13,924 nt of DNA from Thermoplasmata archaeon (lineage in GTDB: Archaea; Thermoplasmatota; JAKEGO01). Made by a program: the position numbers and the translations under genes. The stretch is taken from positions 1-13,924 of the forward strand of contig JAKEGO010000021.1 in NCBI GenBank assembly GCA_022615805.1, in the 5' to 3' direction. Of the stretch, positions 1 through 12,000 are shown one piece after another. The notes under the pieces were generated by a model that saw nothing but the letters and a program-made list of their open reading frames with translations, did not search any database and was not told where the DNA came from. Numbering within the stretch: position 1 is the stretch's first letter; every line of letters starts with the position of its first letter.

Positions 1-1
1 G

Positions 2-91
2 GTCGGTACGGTCACCGTCGACATTCCCGACGACGGGATCCCTGCCGGCAGTCAGAGGCTTGCCGTCACGGAAGGGCTCATCCAGATCTCG
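2..91 (+). repeat. Tail of an upstream module preceding unit 1
   Basis: These 30 residues end in LIQIS directly before the GFFYV anchor, in the place where later units have LKLDLF. They resemble the end of a repeat unit but are diverged. The array, or a related module, therefore probably continues upstream of the window. Confidence 0.5.
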
Positions 92-3000
92 GGCTTCTTC
101 TACGTATCCGGGAGCTTCGTCATCGAGAAGAGCACGGCCTTCGTGACCGTGACCGACGGGACCTCGCCCGAGGTCGTCGACGTCGAGTTGCTGACGTTCG
201 GCGCTACGGTAAACCACGCCTTCGCGGGCATTAACGGGCCATACTGGATGGGTGACGTCAACGACAACGGTGTCATCGACGCGGGCGAAACGAATGCGAC
301 GGCCACCGGCCTCTCCCTGTCGAACCTCGAGTTCGCCCTCGCGCTAGTCGGCGCGAACACAGGCGACCCGACGGACCAGAGGACGTGGGTCGGACTCGAC
401 ACGAGCGTCGCGACCGTGGAGTTCGTCGGGATCACCGGTCTGGCGCTGTCGGGAAGCGTCGGCGTGAGGATCAACCAGGGCTTCGGGGAGGACGCGGACG
501 GCCCCAACGACTCGGTCGTCGACTTCCCGACGAGCTTCCCGACCGAGGGGCTCGAGATCGAGACCGGCGGGACGACGTCCATCACCCTCGCGTTCGACGG
601 CAGTTACCTGTCGGCGGTCGGCGCGCTGAAGCTCGACCTCTTCGGGTTCTTCTACGTCGACGGGACCTTCGCCTTCGAGAAGAGGAGCGCGACGGTGACC
701 GTCACGGACGGGACGACCTCCGAACCAGGGGTCGAGGTGGAGATGCTGAAGATCGGCGCGACCGTGAACCACGCCTTTGCGGGTGTCAACGGACCGTACT
801 GGCGCGAGGACCTCGACGGCGATGGCGAAGTGGACGACCCGGCGGAGACGAACGCCTCGGCGCTCGGCATCTCGCTCAGTGCAGTCCAGTTCGCCCTCGC
901 CCTCTTCTCGGTCAAAGCGGACGACCCCGCGACCCAGACCGACCTCCGGAACTGGACGGGCGTTATGGCAAGCGCCGGGGACATCGCCTTCGTGGGCATC
1001 GAAGGGCTATCGCTGCGCGGTAGCGTCGAGGTGAGCCTGAACCAGGGCGGCGGGGGGATCAAGGCCGACCCAGCGGACGAGGACCTCGCCGTGGTGAACG
1101 ATACAGTTGTCGACTTCACGGCGAGCTTCCCCTCGGACGGTCTCGTCGTGGAGACCGGGGAGACCACTTCGCTGACCCTCGGGTTCGACGAGGAGTACCT
1201 GAGCGCGGCCGGCTCGCTCATGCTCGACGTCTTCGGCTTCTTCTACGTCGACGGGAGCTTCGCCTTCGAGAAGACCTCGGAGACCGTAACGGTGACCGAC
1301 GGCTTCACGTCCGAACCGGGCGTCGATGTCGAGATGCTGAGGATAGGCGCGACCGTGAACCACGCATTCGCAGGGGTAAACGGGCCTTACTGGACCGGCG
1401 ACGCCGACGATGACGGCGAGATCGACCCCGCCGAGACCAACGGCTCGGTCCTCGGGTTCTCACTCAGCAACGTCGAGTTCGCCCTCGCGCTCCTCAAGGT
1501 CAGGATGGAGGACCCGGAAACCCAGACCGACAACCGCAACTGGACGGCCGTGTACGCGAAGGCGGGAGACATCGCGTTCGTTGGAATGCAGGGGCTGACG
1601 ATCCAAGGCAGCATCGAGGTCGAGATCAACACGGGGGGCGGTTCCGACACCAGCGGCGACAACGACACGGTGGTCGACTGGCCGGCGAGCTATCCCGCGG
1701 ACGGCCTCGAGGTCGCGACGGGGGAGACAACGTCGGTGTTCCTCGCACAGGACACGGATTATGTGAGCGCCGGCGGTTCCCTGAAGCTCGACCTGTTCGG
1801 CTTCTTCTACGTCGACGGGAGCTTCGCCTTCGAGAAGACATCGGAGACCGTGTCCGTTACGAACGGCTTCTCGTCGGAACCCGGCGTCCCGGTCGAGTCA
1901 CTGCGGATCGGCGCGACCGTGACCCACGCCTTTGCGGGTGTCAACGGGCCGTACTGGCACGAGGACACGGACGACGACGGCGAGATCGACCAGAACGAGA
2001 CGAACTCATCGGCGCTCGGGTTCTCGCTGAGCGGCGTGGAGTTCGCTCTCGCATTGATGAAGGTGAAGGCAGAGGACCCAGGGACGCAGATCGACCACAG
2101 GAATTGGACCGCCGTCTATGCCAAAGCGACACAGATAGCCTTCGTCGGGATGGAGGGCCTTATCGTCGAGGGGAGGGTCGAGGTCGAGATAAACACCGGA
2201 GGCGGTTCCGACGAGGACGGCGACAACGACACCGTCGTCGATTTCCCGGCGAGCTATCCGATGGAGGGGCTAGAGGTGGCGACCGGCCCTGGCACGTCGG
2301 TCCTCCTGGCCCGCGACACCGAGTACCTCAGCGCCGGTGGAGCGCTCAGGCTCGACCTGTTCGGGTTCTTCTACGTCGACGGTAGCTTCGCGTTCGAGAA
2401 GACCAGCGATACCGTGACGGTGACCGACGGCTTCACCTCGGAGACCGACGTGCCGGTGGAGATGCTCAGCATCGGCGCGACCGTCACCCACGCGTTCGCC
2501 GGCGTCAACGGGCCATACTGGCTCGGGGACGACAACGACGACGGCGTCGTGGACCCCGCGGAGACGAACCCTGCGGCCCTCGGGTTCTCGCTCAGCAACG
2601 TCTCCTTCGGGCTGGCCATATTGAAGGTGAAGGCCGACGACCCGGAGACGCAGACCGACAACCGCAACTGGACCGCGGTGAAGGCCGAGGCCGGCGAGAT
2701 CGCCTTCGTCGGCATGGAAGGGCTCAAGATATCCGGCGGGGTCGAGGTGGAGATCAACACCGGAGGCGGTTCGGACCTGGATGGCGACAACGACACCGTC
2801 GTCGACTGGCCCGAGAGCTTCCCGGCCGACGGGCTGTACGTCAACTGCGGAGGGGGCAAGACAGTCCTCCTGGGACAGGACACTGACTACATCAGCGCCG
2901 GAGGTTGGCTGAAGCTCGACCTGTTCGGCTTCTTCTACGTCGACGGGAGCTTCGCCTTCGAGAAGACCTCGGAGACCGTAACGGTGACCGACGGCTTCAC

Positions 3001-6000
3001 GTCCGAACCGGGCGTCGACGTCGAGATGCTCAGCATCGGCGCGACGATAATCCACGCGTTCGCGGGCGTCAACGGGCCGTACTGGCGCGAGGACATCGAC
3101 GACGACGGGGAGGTCGACGAGGCCACCGAGACCAACGCAGCCGCCCTCGGGTTCTCCCTGAGCGAGGTGCGGTTCGCGCTGACGATCATGAAGGTCCGGA
3201 CCGACGACCCGGACACGCAGACGGACTTCAGGAGCTGGACGGCGGTGTCCGCCGAGGCGGAGGAGATCGCCTTCGTGGGGATCGAGGACATGACGCTGTC
3301 GGGCTCCGTATCCGTGGAGATCAACACCGGCGGAGGGTACGACACCGAAGGGGACAACGACACCGTCGTGGACTTCCCTGCAAGCTTCCCTGACGACGGG
3401 CTCCACGTGGACTGCGGCGGCGGCAGGACCGTGCTGCTCGGACAGGACACCGAGTACATCAGCGCGGGAGGCGCGCTGACGCTCGGCCTGTTCGGGTTCT
3501 TCTACCTCTCGGGCTCCTTCGCGTTCGAGAAGACCAGCGAGATCGTGACCGTGACCGACGGGACGAACGCGGACACCGCCTACGTCGAGGTGCTGTCCGT
3601 AGGCGCCGAGATAGGGCACGCCTTCGCCGGCGTCAACGGCCCCTACTGGAACGGCGATGACGACGGCGACGGCATCGTCGACGTGAACGAGACCGATCCC
3701 GACGCGTTCGGCCTCTCGCTCAGCAACTTCGAGTTCGCCCTCGTCCTGATGAAGGTGCGCTCGCCAGACCCCGCCGCCGAGACTGACCTGAGGAACTGGA
3801 CCGCCCTTTCGGCCGAGGTGGACGAGGTCGCATTCGTCGGGATGGACGCCCTGGAGATATCCGGCGGCGCCACCATCAAGTTCAACGTTGGCGGGGGCGG
3901 CCTCAAGGACGATCCCGCAGACCCGGCCTACGCGACGATGAACGACACCGTGGTGGACTTCCCGGCATCCTTCCCGCCGGACGGCAAGTACGTCGACACG
4001 GGCGACGCCAGTCCCGTGCTGATACCGTTCTCGGAGGACTACCTCTTCGTGGAGGTGCACGGCATGCTCAAGGTCTCGAGCCTGGAGCTCGAGGGAAGCT
4101 TCGCCTTCGAGAAGACGGGGGACAGCCTCGGAGTTGCCGCCGATTTCTCCATCGAGTTCATGTCGGGGACCGAACCGGTCTTCGAGTTGAGCGGTGAGGG
4201 CGCGATGCTCATCCGGGGCAATGGGCTCGCCCTCCAGATAGGCATGGCGATAGGCGTCGGCTCCTCGACTGGACCCTTCCGGTTCGCCGGAGACGCGACG
4301 TTCTGGCTGAACACGACGGGCGAGGACGTCTCGACGATAGCCGGGAAATCCGTGAACCTCGTCCTGCCCCCGGGAAAGACCGAGATCATCAAGGTGGAGG
4401 TGGCTGAGCTCTACGTCAAGATCGGTAATTACCTTGAGTTCAGCGCGGGGGACGTCGTGCTCGACCTCACGGCGACCGGGACCGAGCGGCTCGTCGAGTT
4501 CGGCGAAGACGGCCTGTCACTCAAGTTCGGCTCGGGCATTCCCGTCGTCGGAGGGTGGGGTGGCTCCGTGGGCAACTTCGGGATCCGAGCAGACTTCGTG
4601 CCCCTCATCCTTCCGGGCTTCTATGCGTCGATATCGATGGGTTCAGGCATTACCACTGCGGACTTCGGCCTGCCCATACCGATAAAACTGACCGAGCTGG
4701 GCATCCGGTTCCGGGACGACGCGATAAGCGAGGAAGGGGTCCTGCTGGAGCCCTGGAACTTCGCTTTGACAATCTCCGGCGGTCTCGACGGCTCCGGAGG
4801 ATTCCCCATAACGGCGATGGTCGATGGACTCGAGGTCGACATCGGCAAGCTCATCGACGGCGAGTTCCCGTTCACGAAGATCGACGGCGTGCAGTTCGGC
4901 ATCAACGACATGAACCTAGGGGTAGTGAAGATAGGTGGCATGTTCACCTTCGGGCTCGTCGACATAGAGAACGACTCCGGAGAGACCGTCACCGCGTTCT
5001 ACGGCGGAATCGAGGGATCCTTTACGTACAGCGGCATCGGCGGCGGCATCAAGCTTTACGTCTGCCAGTACGGGCCCCTCATCGCGACCATCTCGGCCGG
5101 CGGCCTGGTCCTAGGCCCCACTGGCTTCGTCCTCGGGGTGGAGGACGGCGGATTCGCTTTCGGAGGCGATCCGTGGCCCTCTCCCGAGAGCCCGGAGGAC
5201 CTTCTGACCACCCCTGTATTCCAGGACCCGTTCGACACGTCCCTTCCGGCAATCAAGGCCCGGGTCGAGCAGACCGTCAGGGCCGGCAACTTCACGTGGG
5301 AGGACTCCTTCACCATGGCGGCGACTGGAACGATAACCAACCTGTACGTCCAGGGCATGATCGCGGGCAACGTCACCGTCGCGGTCAACATCGGAATGCC
5401 CGAATACCTGGGCGACATCCCCGAGGTCAAGCTCCTGATAAACGGGACAATCGACGTCCTCGGGATGCCGATGGGCTACGCCGGCCTCGTCATCGACCTA
5501 ACGAATCCGATCGCGCCGATCATCGACTTCGCGTTCTCCGTACCTGCCCCGGGGAATCCTCTCGCCTTCCTCTTCCCCAACAAGGCGACCATCCTCGCCC
5601 GGCTGGACACCTCGGGCATCATCGAGATGCCCGTCGTAGGCATCGCCGTCTTCATCAGGGAGACATTCGAGGGGGTGCTCGAACTCGTCCTCGAGGACCT
5701 CGCGGCCGAACTCGAAGCGAACCACGGACTGCCTCTGGCGCAATTGATGCTGGACATCGGCGATGGCTCTGGAGGCAGCTTCGACGGCGTCGTCGACGAG
5801 GACGAGGATGAACAGGTGATAACCCCCGCGTTCTTCGTCGACCGCGTCATCGGCGACGATGATACGGGCGTCGAGGGGATGCTGCCCACGACGTTCGAGA
5901 TCCTGAGGGACTTTACGATCGAGGACATCGGCCGGGCCATCGACCTCATCATTCTCCTTGTGCCTGCGCTCATCACGCAGGCCACGAACCTGGCCAACGA

Positions 6001-9000
6001 TGCCGGGAGCGGCTTCGACTACGACGAGTTCCTCACAGAGCTCATCGATGTTGTGATCGATGCGGCCATCGAGGGGATCCAGGCCGGCTGGGAGACCTTC
6101 GATCCGTCCCTCGAGATCAACGTGAGGATCCAACCGACGATCTTCGGCATGCCAATGGGCGAACCGGACGTGGACGTCACGCTCCGCCTCGACAAGTTCG
6201 GGATCAGCTTCGAGTTCGCTGGAAGCATCAGGGACCTCCTGCTCAACGTGGTGCCCGGGCTGTTCGGCGGCAATATCATTGCCGCCATTCCTGCGCCCTT
6301 CCAGGGGATCAGCGACTCGAGCTACTTCTACTTCAAACTCGACTTCCCCGAGGAGCTCTTCAGCACGCTCATCGCCGGGCTGTCGGACCCTGACGACATC
6401 GACTCGCAATCGATCACTGATATGATGGTCGACCTCATCAATCCCTTCACGGGATGGGAGATCCTGTTCACGAGCACGATCACGTTCCTCGGATTCAAGC
6501 TCGGGTCGGTCAGTGGGTTCATCTTCGGGCCGCAGGACACGACCGATCCGGACTTCGACGAGACCACTTTCGGCCAGAGGGTCGTGCTGCTCGACCCCGA
6601 CGGAGACGACGAGCCGAACCAGGATCTGATAGACCTGTACACCGACGCGATCAACGTCATCCCGGTCAACAGCAAGTCCCACTACGACGATATCGTGGAA
6701 TACGGCGGCCTGCTCCTGACAGGGCAGCTGTACATGCCCGACATAATATCCGATCCGGTCGCGGTCGTCACCACGCCGCCGGAATGGGCCGAAACGACGA
6801 TCTACATCGACGGCTCGGAGTTCCTCACGATACAGGCGGTCGAGGCGGGGACGAACCTCAACAACGTACAGATCATCTTCCTCCACGTCGAGGGAGCTGG
6901 CGGCAGCGAGACCGTCGAGTACAATGACACCAACATCAGCGCCAAGAGGCTCATCATCACGATGGAGGACGGTGTCAGCACGGCGCAGGACATTGCGGAC
7001 GCCATAGACGCCGAGGGAACATTCAAGGTGAAGGGGATCAACCCCGACGACATCCCCCACCCGGACGCGGTCATCGACCTCGATGTCACGACCGTGGACC
7101 CGACGGCCGGAGGTGTGAACGGCATCGACTGGACACTCCCCGATGTGGACTTTACGGACATAATGAAGATCATGGACAACTTCACGAAGATCAAGGACTA
7201 CATACTGCAGATCATCGAGGGTCTCACCCACCAGAGCGAATGGGCCAAATTGCAGATCTACATCGCCTCGCCCGCCGAGCTCTTCGACATGGGCAACTAC
7301 CTCGAGCCGGGGTCGACCCGGGCCTCGACCGAGATAACGTCCACCGACGATCCGTCGTGGACGTTCACCGTGACCTCGAGGGAGTACGGAGCGGTGAACA
7401 ACGGCGTCACCATCGTCTTCCAGAACGGCGCGACGGCCGGTTCCGAAGAGGCGGCCTACGACGAGGACACCAAGACCCTCACCGTGATGATCCAGAACGG
7501 CGTCTCGACCTCGGGAGAGGTGGCGAGGGCGATCAACCGAGAGGGCACGTTCTTCGTGGAGACGTCCGACGACTTCCTCCTGATGACGATCTCAGAGCTG
7601 ACGGTGCCCGCACTGTCCGGCGGCTCCGTCGTCGGGCTGTCTCAGCCGAAGGACGTGGACACCATCGGCGAAGAGGCGCTCCAGAGATTGATGGACATCC
7701 TGGGCGCGGGATATATCGAGGGGTACAGCGACCTACGCCTCCTGGGCATCGACCTCGGCACCACGTTCATCGAGGGGACCATCAACGGCATCCGCGCCGA
7801 GGCGGACATCCCGTGGCTCGCGGGCTTGACCGCAGGCATCGAGACCGGATGGAAGGAGACGAGCGTCAACGAGATCTTCTACTACATACTGACATCGCCC
7901 ATCGCAAGTGCGGTCGTTGGCGCCCTCGGCCTCCCCGACGACCCCGCGGAGACCTTCGCGTTCCTGCTCGACGAGGACACGCCGGACCTGACGATCAAGT
8001 TCCCGGTCGCCGCCTTCGAGGCGATGCTCTCTTCGGAGCACTTCCTCGAGTGGCTGGTCGACAACTTCGGCCTGCCGGAGCAGATCGTGGCCGCGGCGTC
8101 CAGCGTAGCATCGCACGACTTCTTCTTCGGTGCCTACACGCCGGGCTACGGTGAGCCCGAGGACAGCGGGGTCAAGCGCAACGGAGGGTTCCGGTTCGAG
8201 GGCGGTATCAACATCGAGGGGCTCGTCGAGGACGCATGGTTCGAGTTCGAGATCGAGTTCTTCAATCCGTTCGAGAACACCGACGGCATCACGTTCTTCA
8301 TACCGAACTTCGTCGCCCGGGCCTCCGTCCAGAACCTCTCGCTGCCAGGGTTCACCATCGACTCGAACCTCTTCACCCTCTCGGACTTCCTCCTCGAGAT
8401 TGTCAAGGACAAGGACGCTGGGCTGTCGTTCAACCTGGTCGGCACCGCCTTCCTCTTCGGCCTCAGGCTCGATGCGGACGGGGAGTTCACCCTCTGCGAC
8501 GAGGGCATGTGGGGCGGCTTGCTGCTCGACCTGAGCACCGGCGTCCGGAGCCACACGCAGGGCGGAAGCGACGCCTCGGCAGCGCGAGCTCTGTTGCGGT
8601 CGCCGGGGCTGGACAACGATGTCCTCATCCAGAGCCGGACCGAACGCGCGAACGCGACGATCATCTCGACGGAGGGGGACTTCGAGATCCTCATCCAGGC
8701 GGTCGAGCCGGGAACCTACTACAATGGCGTCACCTTCTGGTTCGAGAATGGCGGGACGGCCGGCGAGGAGGTCGCGGTGTTCGACGACTCCGATCCCCTG
8801 AACAAGGTCCTCCGCATCACGGTGGAGGACGGCGTGAGCACGGCGGCCGACGTGGCGGTCGCCATTATGGCCGAGGGCACCTTCACGGCCCTTTGCACTG
8901 ACGGCGAGGACGTCATCGACATGGCGAAGATGAACCCCACGGTCACCGCGGGTGGCGCCTCCGGCAACGAGGAGGAGTGGGCGACCGCTACCGTCAGGTC

Positions 9001-12000
9001 CCGGACAAACGACCTCGAGATAACCCTCGAGGCCGATGCCTCCGGCGAGGATTGGAACGGCGTGCACGTCATCTTCGTCGACGCCGTCAAGGCCGGTGAG
9101 GAGGTCGCGTACCTCGACACCACGTACAGGTACCACCACGTCCTCTACGTCCTCGTCGACGATGGCGTCAGCACGGCGGGTGACATAGCGGCGGCCATCG
9201 AGGCCGAGGGGTCGTTCCACGCCTGGGCCACCGACGATCACGATGTGATCGACATCGCATCCGTCAACCCGATCGCCACCTCCGGTTGGACACCCGGCAC
9301 GGCGTTCGATAACATCGAGGTCATGATCATCGACGACGGCACCATCACCGACGGCAGCGCGTCCGCCGGAATCGAGGACGGCGTCATGGTCATCAGGATC
9401 CAGAGCGGCGTGACCCGGAGGAGCGCCGTGGTCGCGGCGGTCGGCGCACTCCCCGGCTGGGCCTGCTCCGCCCACGTGAGCGACGGAGCCGCCGACGGAA
9501 GGATGGTCCTGACCAACAAGGTCAACGACCTCTTCGGCTTCGAGCTCGAGGCGCAGTTCATCCTCCTGCTCAACATCAGCGACGACACGCGGTACGTCAC
9601 GTGGAACGTCGAGGGCGCGGACGAGGACATTCCGATCGATGAGGATTCGTTCCTGGTCCACGCCGACGGCTACATGACCTTCCTCGGCATCATCTTCGAC
9701 GGCACCTTCGACTTCGTCATCGATGACGGAGCTCTCGAGACCGGATTCGACGCATCGCTCGTAGTCACGCTCGACCCCGACGCCGACCCCATCGTGCCGC
9801 TCTTCGAGTTCGATTCCATGGGCGCCCTGCTCATCGACTCCACGAGGATAGCGGGCATCCTGACACTGAGCGTCGACTTCGGGTGCGACCTCTTGGACGA
9901 CCTGGGCATCGGCCTGTCGGCGAAGGCGTCTCTCGAAGTGAACACGCACGCCACCGCGGTGGTGAACGAGACCATCGGCGGGCAGGTAGTGAACCTCGAT
10001 GCCGGGCCCTACTTCAGGTTCGAGTTCACCGGAATCGACCCGGGCGAACCGGCAACGATCAGCGCCCTGGGCAACTCGCTCGACGTCGGCCTGCTCTATC
10101 TCGAGATAGCGATGACGCCGGGCGGCGACCTCGTCGCGGAGGGAGGCGCGCTCGGAGTGGGCGTATCCATCGGAGGGTCTTCGAAATCCTTCGCGAACGC
10201 CGCATTCCTCATCAGCACCTACGGTCTGGCGGTCTACGCGTCCATAGACGCCGACGACCTGTCCCTTGGGATACCCAGGGTGGAGGCGTACGTCACCGCG
10301 ACCCTCGAGGTGAACACGACCGGCGACGAGGTCACGCTGGGGGAGGACGACCTCGCGGCGACGCTCCCGGCCGGGACATACTTCAGGTTCACCGCGAGCG
10401 GGGCTTTCAGGATACTCGACGGCAACGGGAACGTGATCGTCGAGATCGTCGGCAACATCGACCTCGAGATCTTCCTCGACAGCCCAGATGCGAAGACGTC
10501 GGGTGGCGCCGACGGCTCGCCGGGCACCAAGGCTTCGCTGGCGGTCGCGATCCCGGGCGATGATAACGACCTCGTGTTGACCGCGGACGCTTCGGGGGCG
10601 GCCTACAACGGAGTCAGCATCACCTTCATCGACGATCCGAACGCCGCGTCAGTGGGCGTGGAGTACGACGATTCGGATCCGAGCAACAAGGTCCTTTACA
10701 TCACGATAGTGAACGGGACCTCCACCGCCGACGACGTGGTTACGGCGGTCAACGGGAAGCCGTCGATACCCTTCACGGCCTCGCTGGGCACGCCGGACAA
10801 CTCCGGCAGCGGCAACACCGGCGACGGCGTCATCGAGCTCGACGGCTGGTACGTGGACTTCCACGTGGACGGCCTCGTGTCGCTCAGCCCCCTCGGAAGC
10901 ATCGCGGTCGAGGGCGACTTCATCGCGAACGGCAGCGGAGTGGTCGCCGCCCTCCAGATGGGAGGCGGCACGAGCAAGACCCTCTCCGCTTACGGATTCA
11001 ACCTTTCCGGCATCTTCCAGCTCGAGTTGAACACGAGGTCCTCCGCGGCCACCATCCAGAGGAGGCAGGTCGACAGGGCGACCGGGACCGTGCAATCCAC
11101 CCTTGAGGACGTCACCATCCCAGCGTACTCGGTGAGGGTCTTCATGGGCGGACAGCTGACCCTCGGCAGCGGGTTCTCCATTAAGGGCAGCGTGGAGCTG
11201 TCCGTCAGTGCCGCCGAGGGCTTCTCCGTCTCCCTCGACGCCACCGCGACCGTCTTCGGCGCGCGTCTCGACGTCATCGGGAACGGCGGCATCTACGGCG
11301 GCTCGGACCCCGGGATCGCGCTGAACTTCACGCTCACTCTCGGCGGGAGCAGCAACGTCGGGATACATGCCAACGGATTCCACATCCAGGGGCAGTTCAC
11401 GCTCCAGTTCAACACATGCCGTTGGACGTGGCGCGAGGGGGTCCGTTACAGTTACTTCCAGATCTCCGTGGCGAACGCCAAGATAAACATCCTCGGCTTC
11501 GTCCTCAGCGGGACTGTCAACATCTCCTACAACAGCGGCATATTCCGCATCGACGTGCCCAGCTCCGACCCCCTGACGTTCAAGATACTGTCCATCTTCA
11601 CGTTCAAGATGTCCGGGTACCTGCAGTCGAACGGCCTCTTCGAGGTGTCGTTCAGGCTGGACGTCACGCTCCTGGACCCGAACATCGTCGGTGCGAGAGG
11701 GTCGCTCGAGATCAGGCTCTCGCACAACGGATTCTACGGGTACTTCGACGGCGGAGCCTATGTCTTGGGGATAAGGCTCTTCGGCCTCACCGGTCACGCT
11801 TACCTCACCTCGACGCAGTGCAGGCTAGATCTGGCCTTCACGTACTGGGCGCCGACCTGGGACGATTGGACCAGGACCAAGACGGCCTATATCAACGTCG
11901 TGCTCTACAACCTGACACAGGCGTCGAAACCGCCGCCACCGCCACCGCTTGCGACCAGGCTTAGCGACGGGACCCTGCGCCTCAATATCGGCGTTCATGC

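Noticed and set aside
2846..2863. CGGGKT resembling a nucleotide-binding P-loop
   Set aside because: It lacks the GxxxxGK(S/T) spacing, aligns with non-conserved TGxTTS in other units, and no Walker B or ATPase context follows.
2270..4060. Long open frame on the minus strand (596 codons)
   Set aside because: It lies wholly antisense to the repeat units and its translation is charged low-complexity text with no domain. It arises because GC-rich repeats lack stops on the complement.
4555..5811. Plus-strand open frame in another phase (418 codons)
   Set aside because: The translation is dominated by Arg, Gly, Pro and His, typical of an out-of-frame reading of GC-rich coding DNA, and it overlaps the true frame throughout.
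5936..5974. Hydrophobic stretch as a possible transmembrane helix
   Set aside because: About 13 residues with an aspartate at the start and a proline inside, too short and interrupted. It fits an amphipathic helix or buried strand.
5498..7231. Long minus-strand open frame (577 codons)
   Set aside because: Antisense to the continuous + strand frame. The translation is very rich in Asp, Glu, Arg and Val without recognisable motifs, as expected of a high-GC shadow.
7733..9949. Longest minus-strand open frame (738 codons)
   Set aside because: Also antisense to the GVSTA and beta modules. Its Asp/Glu/Arg/Val-rich composition mirrors the complement of Asp-Val-rich coding; no independent evidence of a gene.
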